64,000 nucleotides of DNA from Streptomyces yatensis (GTDB taxonomy: Bacteria > Actinomycetota > Actinomycetes > Streptomycetales > Streptomycetaceae): NCBI RefSeq assembly GCF_018069625.1, contig NZ_CP072941.1:3658001-3722000 (forward strand), read 5' to 3'. Made by a program: the position numbers and the translations under genes. Below are positions 24,807 through 33,734 of this stretch, piece after piece; position 1 is the first letter of the stretch; every line of letters starts with the position of its first letter. The notes under the pieces were generated by a model. The model had not been told where the DNA came from. It did not search any database and saw only the letters and a program-made list of their open reading frames with translations.

Positions 24807-25700
24807 TTGTCCACGCTCTCCGCCCGCCCCGCCCGCCCATGGCCCGGCTCCGCCACGCCCCGCCCGCGCCCCCGCTGGTCCCCGAGCAGGCGCCGCCGAC
24901 TGGCCGCCGACGCCGCGCTGCTGCTCATCGCGGCCGCGTTTCTGCTCCCGCTCGCCTGGCTGGTCCTGGCCTCCATCGACAGCGACGCCACCCTGCGGGT
25001 CTCGGCACCCGGCTCGCCCACGCTGGACAACTTCTCGGCGGTGTGGACGGACGAGATCACCTTCACGCCGATGCTCAACAGCCTGCTCCTGTGCGGCGGC
25101 GCCACCATCCTGACCGTCGCCTGCGCGGCCCTTGCCGCCTATCCCCTCTCCCGCTTCCGCTCCCGCGTCGTGCGCCCGTATCTGCTGACGGTGCTCTTCA
25201 CCACCTGTCTGCCGATCACCGCGATCATGGTTCCGGTCTACGGACTCTTCGTCCAGGTGGACCTCATCGACACGATGTCCGGCACGGCGCTCTTCCTCGC
25301 CGCCTCCCAACTCCCGTTCGCCGTCTGGCTGATGAAGAACTTCATGGACGGCGTGCCGGTGATCCTGGAAGAAGCCGCCTGGACGGATGGCGCCTCCTGG
25401 CTGCAGAGCCTGACCCGGGTCATCCTGCCGCTGATGGGGCCGGGCATCACGGTGGTGATGATCTACAGCTTCATCATGATGTGGGGCAACTTCTTCGTCC
25501 CCTTCATGCTGCTGCTCTCCCCCGAACAACTCCCCGCGTCCGTCTCGATCTTCACCTTCTTCGGCAACTACGGCCAGGTCGTCTACGGCCAGCTGGCCGC
25601 CTTCTCGATCCTCTACTCGACGCCTGTGCTCCTGCTCTACGTCCTGATCTCCCGCCGCCTGGGCGGCGGCTTCGCCCTGGGCGGCGCCGTCAAGGGGTGA
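24807..25700 (+). CDS. sugar ABC transporter permease, MalG type
   Basis: 297 residues from the TTG at 24807, with GAGGAGGT at 24793-24800; no ATG or GTG with a binding site is available. There are six membrane helices (first: AALLLIAAAFLLPLAWLVLA). The EAA loop is VILEEAAWTDGASWLQSL plus VILPLM. In a normal operon it would follow the MalF-type gene that ends at 12623. Here 12 kb separates them, and the 13 bases GCGCGAGGAGGTC occur both at the MalF end and just before this start. It presumably still pairs with the distant MalF and lipoprotein, unless another locus supplies partners. Confidence 0.92.
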   Translation: MSTLSARPARPWPGSATPRPRPRWSPSRRRRLAADAALLLIAAAFLLPLAWLVLASIDSDATLRVSAPGSPTLDNFSAVWTDEITFTPMLNSLLLCGGATILTVACAALAAYPLSRFRSRVVRPYLLTVLFTTCLPITAIMVPVYGLFVQVDLIDTMSGTALFLAASQLPFAVWLMKNFMDGVPVILEEAAWTDGASWLQSLTRVILPLMGPGITVVMIYSFIMMWGNFFVPFMLLLSPEQLPASVSIFTFFGNYGQVVYGQLAAFSILYSTPVLLLYVLISRRLGGGFALGGAVKG

Positions 25701-25769
25701 GGACGGCGGGGCTGCTACAGGGTGCCCGGCGGTTCGTTCTTCCCCTACCCGCCCCTTCCCGATACCAGA

Positions 25770-25800
25770 GGCTCCGCCCCTGGACCCCGGGGGCGGAGCC
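25770..25800 (+). terminator. hairpin after MalG-type gene
   Basis: An 11-bp stem GGCTCCGCCCC (25770-25780) and GGGGCGGAGCC (25790-25800) encloses a 9-base loop, 70 bp beyond the stop. It is also part of a dispersed intergenic repeat type common in Streptomyces. Confidence 0.65.
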
Positions 25801-25817
25801 CACGCCACACGGCGAAG

Positions 25818-26330
25818 CCGACAGATCGACGCCCCGGCAAGGGGCAGGGAGGCGAGACGCCCCGTTCCCGCCACCGGGGACTGGGGCAGAGCCCCAGTTG
25901 CGGGAAGGGGCGGGCAGGGGACTCCAGGGACAGAACCCGCCACACAGGCGGACCGCCACATCGACACCCCAGGGCAGGCAGGCGAGATGACCGCCCGTTC
26001 CCGCTACCACGGGCTCGGGCAGAACCCCACGCGACGGAGCCCCCACATCGACGCCCTGGGACAGGCGCGCGAGACGCCCACCCATTCCCACCACCACGGG
26101 CTGGGGCAGAACCCCACGCCGCAAAGCCCCCACATCGACGCCCCGGGGCAGGCAGGCGAGATGACCGCCCGTTCCCGCTACCACGGGCTCGGGCAGAACC
26201 CCACGCGACGGAGCCCCCACATCGACGCCCCGGGACGGGGGGGCCAGATGACCGCCCGTTCCCGATATCGGGGGCTGGGGCAGAGCCCCAGTTTCGGGAA
26301 GGGGCGGGGAGGGGAACAGCCCGCCGCAGG
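25818..26330. repeat. tandem array with 87-bp period
   Basis: The motif CCACATCGAC recurs at 25956, 26043, 26130 and 26217, exactly 87 bp apart. Each unit contains GGCGAGATGACCGCCCGTTC-like and GGGCAGAACCCCACG-like blocks. Copies 1 and 3 are nearly identical, copy 2 is diverged, and a degenerate copy precedes at ~25825. The array is bounded on both sides by ACTGGGGCAGAGCCCCAGT-type palindromes. The period is 29 codons, so a plus-strand frame reads through (25987-26454), but it runs into the antisense of the next gene and has no ribosome-binding site. I regard the 670-bp gap as non-coding. Confidence 0.85.
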
Positions 26331-26369
26331 CGGCACAGTCCGCCGGACATCCCCGGTCCCGCCGGTGGC

Positions 26370-27563
26370 TCAGTCCTTGGGCAGGCTCGGCGCCGCGCAG
26401 CCGTGGTGTGTGGCCGAGGCGGTAGCGAAAGCCGCCAGCGCGGCGCGTTCGTAGGCGAGGTCGGGGCGGCGGCGGGTTTCGCCGTCGGCGTCGGCGGCGC
26501 GGATGAGGTAGAGGGCGGACTCGGCGCCGCGTGGGCAGGTGGCACCGGCCCAGTAGGCGCTCTGGCCGAGCCGCCCGGCGGGCTTTTCGGCGGGGGTCAC
26601 GTTCTCGTAGTCGTAGTCCCGGGTGTACTGGGAGCGGGCGTCCTCCGCGTACGGGCCGTAGTACGCCTCGAGGCGGTAGAGCGGTGAGCCGTCCCGCGTG
26701 CCGAGGACGCAGCTCTCGCGCGGCGCGCGGTCGCGGGCGGTCTCGCGGGCCGTGGAGACGGCGGAGCGGGAGGCGGTGGGGACGGCCGCGCAGGTGCCCT
26801 TGGCGCCGAGCAGCGGTTCGTACTCGTCCTCGTTCACCGGCAGGCCGACCGTACGGACGGGTGTGCCCAGGCGGGCGCCGCAGCCCCAGTGGTCGTTGGC
26901 CGCCTCGGCGGTGGCGGTGGCGGTGCGGACGAAGTCGGGGCGGGTGGCGGGGTCGTCGAGGGTGGTGGCGCCGCGCAGCGCGGTCTCGACGGTGATCAGC
27001 AGGCTGTCGCCGCGCCGGGCGCAGTCGAGGAGCACGGCGGTGGTGGCCGTGCCGTCCTCGGCGTCGCCCAGCCGTGCGGTGTCGGTGGCGAACAGGCCGG
27101 ACCAGCCGTTGCCGAGGGGGACGGGAAGCGTGTGGCTCGCGGGTACGGCGGCGTAGAGCTCGCCGTACCCGTACTCGGCGCGGGGGCGCGGCGAGCCCGC
27201 GATGGTGACGGCGATGTGGCCGGTGCCCTCGGCGGCGATCCGGCAGCGGACGGACAGGCTGTTGGCCCGCTTGCCGCCGCTGGTCGCGGCCTTGTCGCCG
27301 GTCTTGGCCGCCTTGTCGCCGCTCTTGGCGCCCTTGTCACCGAAGGCGCCCTCGGTGTGGTTGGTCACGTCCAGTGCGGCGTCCTCGCCGAGCACCGCGC
27401 GGACCTCGCCGACCGGAAGCACCCCGTCGCAGGCCTCGTCCAGCGCCCGGTCCTCGCTGCCCGCGAACCAGACGATCGTTCCGGTGAGGGCGGCCAGCGC
27501 GACCGCTACGGCCGCCAGGATCCGGACCCCGCGCCGGGTGAGTGTGAGTCGGGTCAGTGCCAC
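26370..27563 (-). CDS. conserved membrane-anchored extracytoplasmic protein (paralog 2)
   Basis: 397 residues from a GTG at 27563 that overlaps the end of the upstream paralog by 10 bp. One N-terminal membrane helix (~13-34, ILAAVAVALAALTGTIVWFAG) is followed by an exported domain starting EACDGVLPVGEVRAVLGED. A lysine-rich DK repeat (GDKGAKSGDKAAKTGDKAAT) near residue 80 is a charged insertion. About eight Cys residues outside the membrane suggest disulfides. The ACDGxLPxG segment is shared with the upstream gene, so the two are tandem paralogs. Their function is unknown. Confidence 0.85.
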   Translation of the reverse strand: MALTRLTLTRRGVRILAAVAVALAALTGTIVWFAGSEDRALDEACDGVLPVGEVRAVLGEDAALDVTNHTEGAFGDKGAKSGDKAAKTGDKAATSGGKRANSLSVRCRIAAEGTGHIAVTIAGSPRPRAEYGYGELYAAVPASHTLPVPLGNGWSGLFATDTARLGDAEDGTATTAVLLDCARRGDSLLITVETALRGATTLDDPATRPDFVRTATATAEAANDHWGCGARLGTPVRTVGLPVNEDEYEPLLGAKGTCAAVPTASRSAVSTARETARDRAPRESCVLGTRDGSPLYRLEAYYGPYAEDARSQYTRDYDYENVTPAEKPAGRLGQSAYWAGATCPRGAESALYLIRAADADGETRRRPDLAYERAALAAFATASATHHGCAAPSLPKD

Positions 27564-28924
27564 TGCTCCACCTCCCCGAGCACCTTGGTGTCACGGCAGT
27601 CCGCCGACGCGGGCCAGCCGTCCTCGGCGTCGAGATAGCGGTCGAGGGCCGTACGGGCGGTGGCGGAGAGCCTGGTGCGGTCCTTGCCGCTGATGACGGC
27701 GGTCTCGCCGTCCCCGAGCTGGATCTCGGGGAAGACGGCGACCCGGTGGTAGGTGCTGCGGCCGCCGCACACCGACCGTGCCCACAGGGCGAGTTGGGGC
27801 CGTCCGGCGTACGAGGAGACGCGGTCCTCCTGGCGCAGCCCACCACGATCGGCGTCCGCCTCGGAGTCCGCCTCGGAACCGGCTTCTGAGGGGCCCCCGC
27901 CCTCCTGCGCTCCCCACCCGGGCACATGGCCCTCGCGTTCGTAGGAGTCGTACGCGGACCGGCCGAGCACTCCCGACCAGCTCGCCGCCTCGACCTCGGT
28001 GATCTGCCACTCCTTCGGACGCGGGCGCTCGCCGGCGTTCTTCTCCGCGTCCCACTCCCCGGCGCAGGCGCTCAGGGCGGTGGACTCCTGCAGATCGCCG
28101 AGGGTGGTCCAGGCGCCGGAGGCGATGCCGGGGAGCGAGGAGTCATCGATCCACTCGCATTTGCGCAACGCCCGGCCGGGCGCGCCATGCGTCTCGTCCG
28201 TGTCGACCACGGTTTCCGGCATCGTGAGCGGGCCGGAGCCGCAGTGCTGGGCCTTGGTGAGGACGTTGGCGACCCGTACGGCGGTACGGAAGCCGAGGAG
28301 TGCGGTGGCGCGGTCCGGCTTGCCGTTCTTCCCCGACGTCGCCTCGTCGGCGTCGTCTGCCGCCTCGGTCTGGTCGACCTCGTCCACTCCGTCCGCCCCG
28401 TCGGTCCCGTCCGTCACCCGGGCCGTCACATACAGATCGGTCGTGGGCCGGACCCGGCCGCCGAGCCCGCCCAGGCAGTCGGTCACCAGCCAGGCTCCCC
28501 GCTTGCCGTACTGGCCGGTGGTGCCCGGTGCCACGAAGGTGCCGTGGCCACCGGCCGGTTCCAGCAGGTCCCTGGTCTCGACGGCCTGGGGGACGTCGGA
28601 CACCAGCGCCTCGGCATGGACCGTGACCCCGTAGCCGTCTCCCCACGACAGCGAGCAGTCCAGCAACGAACGGCTCTCCTGCCCGGGAGCGAGCATCGTG
28701 CCGTGCTCTCTGAGCTTGCCCGGCCGCTCGTCACGCACCAGCCGCTTGAGGTCCCCGTACGGCAGGGTGCCGTCGCACGCCTTCCTCAACTGGGCCTGGT
28801 TGGCGGCGAGATGGCCGCCACCGCTGTCCCGGGTCGCGAGGACGGTGCCCGCGATCCCCACCACCGCCATCAGTACGACGAGGGGCGTGCGGCGCTGCCA
28901 CACACGGCCCCATAAACCACGCAT
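27554..28924 (-). CDS. conserved membrane-anchored extracytoplasmic protein (paralog 1)
   Basis: 456 residues with an N-terminal membrane helix (TPLVVLMAVVGIAGTVLA), then KACDGTLPYGDLKRLVRDE, the same opening motif as the downstream paralog. An acidic low-complexity stretch (TDGADGVDEVDQTEAADDAD) near residue 180 and a Glu/Gly/Ala-rich segment near 340 look like linkers. CGG and CDG motifs suggest disulfide-bonded exported domains. It is the first gene of a two-gene operon. No known enzyme motif is visible. Confidence 0.85.
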   Translation of the reverse strand: MRGLWGRVWQRRTPLVVLMAVVGIAGTVLATRDSGGGHLAANQAQLRKACDGTLPYGDLKRLVRDERPGKLREHGTMLAPGQESRSLLDCSLSWGDGYGVTVHAEALVSDVPQAVETRDLLEPAGGHGTFVAPGTTGQYGKRGAWLVTDCLGGLGGRVRPTTDLYVTARVTDGTDGADGVDEVDQTEAADDADEATSGKNGKPDRATALLGFRTAVRVANVLTKAQHCGSGPLTMPETVVDTDETHGAPGRALRKCEWIDDSSLPGIASGAWTTLGDLQESTALSACAGEWDAEKNAGERPRPKEWQITEVEAASWSGVLGRSAYDSYEREGHVPGWGAQEGGGPSEAGSEADSEADADRGGLRQEDRVSSYAGRPQLALWARSVCGGRSTYHRVAVFPEIQLGDGETAVISGKDRTRLSATARTALDRYLDAEDGWPASADCRDTKVLGEVEQWH

Positions 28925-29035
28925 CCCGCCCTTAACTCCTTACATCCCCTGACCAGTTCCCCCTTGATCAGGCGGGGACAGTATCAGAGGGGCGTGGGCA
29001 CGACGGCGGCGCGGCTACCCCTTCGCACCGGAGGG

Positions 29036-30154
29036 CTATCCCTTCGCGCCGGAGGGCTCCTTCTTCGGCCCGGAGGGCTCCTCTTTCGTCCCCGAGGGCC
29101 CCTTCTTCGCCCCCGACCCCACCGGGTCGAAGCGGAAGACCTGTCCCGGGACGCCGGACCGGCACGGCAGTTGGACCACGTGGGCCCAGCGCCGGGTCGT
29201 GCCGTCGGGCAGCCCCAGACACTGGCCGGTGTGCACGGGCCGCAGCCGGAATCCCTCAGCGGGCCGGTCGACGGCCTCCAGCCGGAACTCCTCGCCCGCT
29301 CCCCGGCTCTCGCAGTAGTCGTCGCCCAGCCAGGCGCCCTCGGCCTTGCTCTGGCCCATGATTCCGGAGCAGCCCGGGCCGTGCTCGGGGTGCAGGGTGG
29401 CGATCCGCCACAGCCCGTCGTCCAGGCGCTGGAGCGAGAACGAGGGGAAGACGTCCTCGCACGGCGCCTGATAAACCCAGGCGGTCTTGTCCTGGGGACG
29501 TTCGGACAGACACAACGAGGAGTGGACGGCCCGGATCCGGTACTTCCCGGGAACGGGCGCGGGCGTCGGACCGTCCGAGGAGACCGCCGCGGGCCCGCCC
29601 TTGCGGCCCGGTTCGTCGCCCTCGCCGCCGCCGTCGTCGTCGTGCGCCCGCCAGACGAGCACGGCCGCCGTCGCGGCCACGGCGACCGTCAGAGCGAGCG
29701 CGGCGGTCAGCAGCCGCGTACGGGAGCGCCGGGCGCCCGCCTCGGGCGTACGGGAGGAGGAGGGCCCCGTCGGCGATGCGGGCTCGCCCTGCCCTAGAGG
29801 CTCACGCGGCTCACCCGAGGTGGCGTCCGCCGCCGCCTCCGTGAGGGGACCCGCCCCCGGTTCGGCGGCGCGCGTCGCGAGCTCCTTGCGGACGGCCAGC
29901 CACACGGTGAGCTCCGCGGGCCCGACGCCACAGGCCCGTACGAAGGCCGCGACCAGTTCCTCGCGGGGCAGCGTGGCGCGCCCGAGCATATTGGCGATCG
30001 TGCTGCGCGGCAGGACGTCCCCGACCGCGTCGGCCCGCGCCGCCAACTCCCGGTAGGTCAGCCGGGACCAGTCCTTGAGCGCCTGCAGCGCGGCGATGAA
30101 CTCGCGGGCGTTCTCCGCCCGCCGTGGATCCGGAGCCCTGTCGGCATCGGCCAT
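29036..30154 (-). CDS. XRE helix-turn-helix protein with membrane helix and ricin-B lectin domain
   Basis: 372 residues from the ATG at 30154, with GGGGAGAG upstream. The N-terminal ~85 residues form an HTH (FIAALQALKDWSRLTYRELA, IANMLGRATLPREELVAAFV). A single membrane helix (LLTAALALTVAVAATAAVLVW, ~145-165) leads to an extracytoplasmic beta-trefoil of the ricin type, with CLSERPQ, WRIATLHPEH and CLGLPDG. The end is a repeated KEEPSGPKKEPSG tail. The topology places a DNA-binding-like domain inside and a carbohydrate-binding domain outside, as in a one-component membrane sensor. It is probably autoregulated: a GTTCACTC/GAGTGAAC dyad lies upstream. Confidence 0.9.
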   Translation of the reverse strand: MADADRAPDPRRAENAREFIAALQALKDWSRLTYRELAARADAVGDVLPRSTIANMLGRATLPREELVAAFVRACGVGPAELTVWLAVRKELATRAAEPGAGPLTEAAADATSGEPREPLGQGEPASPTGPSSSRTPEAGARRSRTRLLTAALALTVAVAATAAVLVWRAHDDDGGGEGDEPGRKGGPAAVSSDGPTPAPVPGKYRIRAVHSSLCLSERPQDKTAWVYQAPCEDVFPSFSLQRLDDGLWRIATLHPEHGPGCSGIMGQSKAEGAWLGDDYCESRGAGEEFRLEAVDRPAEGFRLRPVHTGQCLGLPDGTTRRWAHVVQLPCRSGVPGQVFRFDPVGSGAKKGPSGTKEEPSGPKKEPSGAKG

Positions 30155-30234
30155 CTGTGGTTCTCTCCCCCGCCCCTGTGTCCCGGCCCTGTCCAGGACT
30201 GCTCCCGGGCATGTCCCGGACAAGGGACAGCCTT

Positions 30235-30265
30235 GTTCACTCCGGCGGACTGTTCAAGAGTGAAC
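30235..30265. promoter_or_regulatory. 8-bp inverted repeat upstream of XRE-ricin gene
   Basis: GTTCACTC (30235-30242) and GAGTGAAC (30258-30265) are perfect inverted copies with a 15-base spacer, about 80-110 bp upstream of the XRE-ricin start. It is a candidate operator. Confidence 0.45.
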
Positions 30266-30390
30266 CTCGCCAACGGCGCACGGGCGCAGCGGCGTTGATC
30301 TTCCACGGGGGGATGATCAAGGCCGCCACGGCCGACGAGAGAGCCGACGAGTGGGAATCAACGAGCAGAAGCAAGCAGGCGCCTGACGGC

Positions 30391-31416
30391 TCAGAAGACC
30401 GACTCGGCCTCGTCCATCCGGTCGACCGGAACGGTCTTGAGCTCGGTGACCGCGTTGGCGATCGGCACCATCGTGATGTCCGTGCCGCGCAGCGCGGTCA
30501 TCATGCCGAAGTCGCCGCGGTGCGCCGCCTCGACGGCGTGCCAGCCGAAGCGGGTGGCCAGTACGCGGTCGTACGCGGTGGGCGTGCCGCCGCGCTGCAC
30601 ATGGCCCAGGATGACCGGGCGGGCCTCCTTGCCCAGGCGCCGCTCCAGCTCGGCCGCGAGGCGGTTGCCGATACCGGTGAACCGCTCATGGCCGTACTGG
30701 TCGATCTCGCCCTTCTGGTACTCCATGGAGCCCTCGGCCGGGTGCGCGCCCTCGGCGACGCAGATGACCGCGAACTTCTTGCCGCGGGAGAACCGCTCCT
30801 CGACCATCTTCACCAGCCCGTCGACCTCGAAGGGCCGCTCCGGCAGGCAGATGCCGTGGGCGCCGCCGGCCATCCCGGACTCCAGCGCGATCCAGCCCGC
30901 GTGGCGCCCCATGACCTCGACGACCATGACCCGCTGATGCGATTCGGCGGTGGTCTTGAGCCGGTCCATCGCCTCGGTGGCGACGCCGACGGCGGTGTCG
31001 AAGCCGAAGGTGCGGTCGGTGGAGGAGATGTCGTTGTCGATCGTCTTCGGGACGCCGACGATCGGCAGGCCCGCGTCGGAGAGCATCCGCGCGGCGGTGA
31101 GGGTGCCCTCGCCGCCGATCGGGATCAGCACGTCTATCCCGTAGTCGCGCGCGTGGTCCTTCGAGGTCTCGCACGCCTCGCGCAGCCGGGCGCGCTCCAG
31201 CCGCGAGGAGCCGAGGATGGTGCCGCCGCGGGCGAGGATGCCGCTGACGGCGTCGAGGTCCAGCTTGCGGTGACGGCCGTCGAGGAGTCCCTTGAAGCCG
31301 TCCTCGAACCCGATCACCTCGTCTCCGTGGCCGGCGACCGCGCGGTGCACCACCGACCGGATCACAGCGTTGAGGCCGGGGCAGTCGCCGCCTGCGGTGA
31401 GAACTCCGATGCGCAT
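30391..31416 (-). CDS. pfkA: ATP-dependent 6-phosphofructokinase
   Basis: 341 residues. It phosphorylates fructose-6-phosphate to fructose-1,6-bisphosphate, the committed glycolytic step. The N-terminal nucleotide loop is LTAGGDCPGLNAVIR (7-20). GGEGT is at 101-105, where Gly104 indicates ATP use because PPi-dependent enzymes carry Asp there. The catalytic motif TIDND is at 125-129, and MGRHAGW is the substrate-binding segment. The length fits the actinomycete group. It is divergent from pta-ackA, with a 209-bp shared promoter region. Confidence 0.96.
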   Translation of the reverse strand: MRIGVLTAGGDCPGLNAVIRSVVHRAVAGHGDEVIGFEDGFKGLLDGRHRKLDLDAVSGILARGGTILGSSRLERARLREACETSKDHARDYGIDVLIPIGGEGTLTAARMLSDAGLPIVGVPKTIDNDISSTDRTFGFDTAVGVATEAMDRLKTTAESHQRVMVVEVMGRHAGWIALESGMAGGAHGICLPERPFEVDGLVKMVEERFSRGKKFAVICVAEGAHPAEGSMEYQKGEIDQYGHERFTGIGNRLAAELERRLGKEARPVILGHVQRGGTPTAYDRVLATRFGWHAVEAAHRGDFGMMTALRGTDITMVPIANAVTELKTVPVDRMDEAESVF

Positions 31417-31562
31417 CGTGCTGTGTCTCCTGCTCCCTACGGGTAGATGTGAGCCAGTCCGATTGTTTCATGGGCGGGGTAGTGCTGTATCCCCAAAGCG
31501 GCCAGCGCCTTAATCAGGGTCGCAGGTATTGTCAAGAGGACCGGGCCGTTCAATGTGGCCAA

Positions 31563-31585
31563 TTTGTGTCCCATGGGCGCACAAA
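31563..31585. promoter_or_regulatory. dyad upstream of pta
   Basis: TTTGTG (31563-31568) and CACAAA (31580-31585) flank a central CCCATGGG, ending 40 bp before the pta start. It is a candidate operator for the pta-ackA operon. The spacing does not fit Rex or the known Streptomyces Crp consensus. Confidence 0.45.
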
Positions 31586-31625
31586 CGGAAAACACCCGAG
31601 AACGCCAGAGGAACGGAGAGTGCGC

Positions 31626-33734
31626 GTGACACGCAGCGTGTACGTGACCGGAGTCGAGCGTGGCGACGGACGCCAGGTCGTGGAGCTGGGGGTGATGGAG
31701 CTCCTGACCCGTCATGTCGACCGGGTCGGGGTCTTCCGCCCCCTGGTGCACGACGACCCCGATCGCCTCTTCGACCTGCTGCGGGCGCGCTACCGGCTCA
31801 GCCAGTCGCCGGAGTCGGTCTTCGGCATGACGTATCACGAGGCGGCCACCCTCCAGGCCGAGCGGGGCACCGACGAACTGGTCTCGCAGCTGGTCGGCCG
31901 CTTCCACGAGGTCGCCGACGCGTATGACTACGTCCTGGTGCTGGGCAGCGACTACGCGGCCACCAGCCTCCCCGACGAACTGGGGCTGAACGCACGGCTC
32001 GCCAATGAGTTCGGCGCCTCGGTGATCACGGTCGTCGGCGGGCAGCGGCAGACCGCCGAGTCGGCCGGCGCCGAGGCCCACAACGCCTACCGCGCCTATG
32101 AGGCGCAGGGCTGCGACGTGGTCGCGGTGGTCGTCAACCGGGTGGTGCCCGGGGACCGCGAGGCCATCGCCGAGCGGCTGGCCGCCAAGCTGCCGGTCCC
32201 CAGCTATGTGCTGCCCGAGGAACCGTCGCTGTCGGCGCCCACCGTCTCCCAGATCGTCCGCACGCTGGGTGCGGAGGTGCTGCTCGGCGATCACACCGGG
32301 CTCTCCCGGGATGTGCGGGACTTCGTCTTCGGCGGCGCGATGCTGCCGACCTTCCTGCCCGCGCTGACCGAGGGCTGCCTGGTGGTGACGCCCGGGGACC
32401 GCGCGGACCTGATCGTGGGCGCGCTCGCGGCGCACAGCGCCGGCTCCCCGCCGATCGCCGGGGTGCTGCTCACCCTGGACGAGCGGCCGGGCCCGGACAT
32501 CCTGGCGCTGGCCTCGCGGCTCGCCCCGGGGACCCCGGTGGTGTCGGTGGCGGGCGGGTCCTTCCCGACGGCGGCCGAGCTGTTCGCCATCGAGGGCAAG
32601 CTCACGGCGAGCGCGCCGCGCAAGGCGGAGACGGCGCTCGGCCTCTTCGAGCGGCATGTGGACACCGCCGCCCTGACCGAGCGCATCTCGGTGGGCCGCT
32701 CGGCCCGGGTCACCCCGATGATGTTCGAGCGCGAGCTGATCGAGCGGTCCCGGTCCCGTCGCCGCCGGGTGGTGCTGCCGGAGGGCGCGGAGGAGCGGGT
32801 GCTGCGCGCCGCCGACGTACTCCTCCGCCGCGATGTGTGCGATCTCACACTGCTGGGCGAGGAGGACGCGATCCGCAAGCGCGCGGCCGAGCTCGGCATC
32901 CAGCTCGCCGAGGCGCAGATCGTCGATCCGCAGACCTCCCCGCTGCGCGAGCGCTTCGCCGAGGCGTACGCGAAGCTGCGCGCCCACAAGGGCGTCTCCT
33001 ACGAGCTGGCGTACGACGTGGTGGCCGACGTCTCCTACTTCGGCACCCTGATGGTCCAGGAGGGCCTGGCCGACGGCATGGTCTCCGGCGCGGTGCACTC
33101 CACCGCCGCCACCATCCGGCCCGCCTTCGAGATCATCAAGACCGCTCCGGGCGCCGAGATCGTCTCCTCGGTCTTCTTCATGTGCCTGGCCGACCGGGTG
33201 CTCGTCTACGGCGACTGCGCGGTCAACCCCGACCCGGACGCCGAGCAGCTCGCGGACATCGCCATCCAGTCGGCGACGACGGCCGCCCGGTTCGGGGTGG
33301 AGCCGAGGATCGCGATGCTGTCGTACTCGACCGGCACCTCGGGCTCCGGCGCGGATGTGGACAAGGTCCGCAAGGCGACCGAGCTGGTCCGCGAGCGCCG
33401 CCCCGATCTGCTGGTCGAGGGCCCGATCCAGTACGACGCGGCGGTGGACGCCGCGGTCGCGGCGACCAAGCTGCCCGACTCCGAGGTGGCGGGCAACGCC
33501 ACCGTGCTGATCTTCCCGGACCTGAACACCGGCAACAACACCTACAAGGCCGTGCAGCGCTCGGCGGGCGCGGTCGCGGTCGGCCCGGTGCTGCAGGGGC
33601 TGCGCAAGCCGGTGAACGACCTGTCCCGCGGGGCACTCGTCCAGGACATCGTCAACACCGTCTCGATCACCGCCGTCCAGGCCCAGTCCCCGGCGTCCCC
33701 GGCATCCTCCACAGAGAAGGCGCAGTCCGCGTGA
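31626..33734 (+). CDS. pta: phosphate acetyltransferase, long form
   Basis: 702 residues from the GTG at 31626, with GGAGAG at 31613-31618. It interconverts acetyl-CoA and acetyl phosphate. Three domains are visible: an N-terminal P-loop-like dethiobiotin-synthetase fold (1-~210), a DRTGG regulatory domain (~215-330), and the catalytic PTA/PTB domain (~370-695). The catalytic domain contains RRRRVVLPEGAEERVL, DGMVSGAVHSTAATIRP and MLSYSTGTSGSGADVDKV. The extra N-terminal part gives allosteric control in long-form enzymes. It overlaps ackA by four bases, so the two acetate-pathway enzymes are translationally coupled. Confidence 0.96.
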   Translation: MTRSVYVTGVERGDGRQVVELGVMELLTRHVDRVGVFRPLVHDDPDRLFDLLRARYRLSQSPESVFGMTYHEAATLQAERGTDELVSQLVGRFHEVADAYDYVLVLGSDYAATSLPDELGLNARLANEFGASVITVVGGQRQTAESAGAEAHNAYRAYEAQGCDVVAVVVNRVVPGDREAIAERLAAKLPVPSYVLPEEPSLSAPTVSQIVRTLGAEVLLGDHTGLSRDVRDFVFGGAMLPTFLPALTEGCLVVTPGDRADLIVGALAAHSAGSPPIAGVLLTLDERPGPDILALASRLAPGTPVVSVAGGSFPTAAELFAIEGKLTASAPRKAETALGLFERHVDTAALTERISVGRSARVTPMMFERELIERSRSRRRRVVLPEGAEERVLRAADVLLRRDVCDLTLLGEEDAIRKRAAELGIQLAEAQIVDPQTSPLRERFAEAYAKLRAHKGVSYELAYDVVADVSYFGTLMVQEGLADGMVSGAVHSTAATIRPAFEIIKTAPGAEIVSSVFFMCLADRVLVYGDCAVNPDPDAEQLADIAIQSATTAARFGVEPRIAMLSYSTGTSGSGADVDKVRKATELVRERRPDLLVEGPIQYDAAVDAAVAATKLPDSEVAGNATVLIFPDLNTGNNTYKAVQRSAGAVAVGPVLQGLRKPVNDLSRGALVQDIVNTVSITAVQAQSPASPASSTEKAQSA

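Noticed and set aside
25956..26303. 87-bp array as a CRISPR
   Set aside because: Whole units repeat with no unique spacers, and no cas genes are present.
25987..26454. Plus-strand frame coding a 29-residue repeat peptide
   Set aside because: No ribosome-binding site, ends antisense to a real gene, and the repeat belongs to common intergenic DNA types.
31563..31585. Rex or Crp site before pta
   Set aside because: The arms are spaced 11 bases apart, three more than Rex allows, and it does not fit GTG-N6-CAC; listed only as an unassigned dyad.
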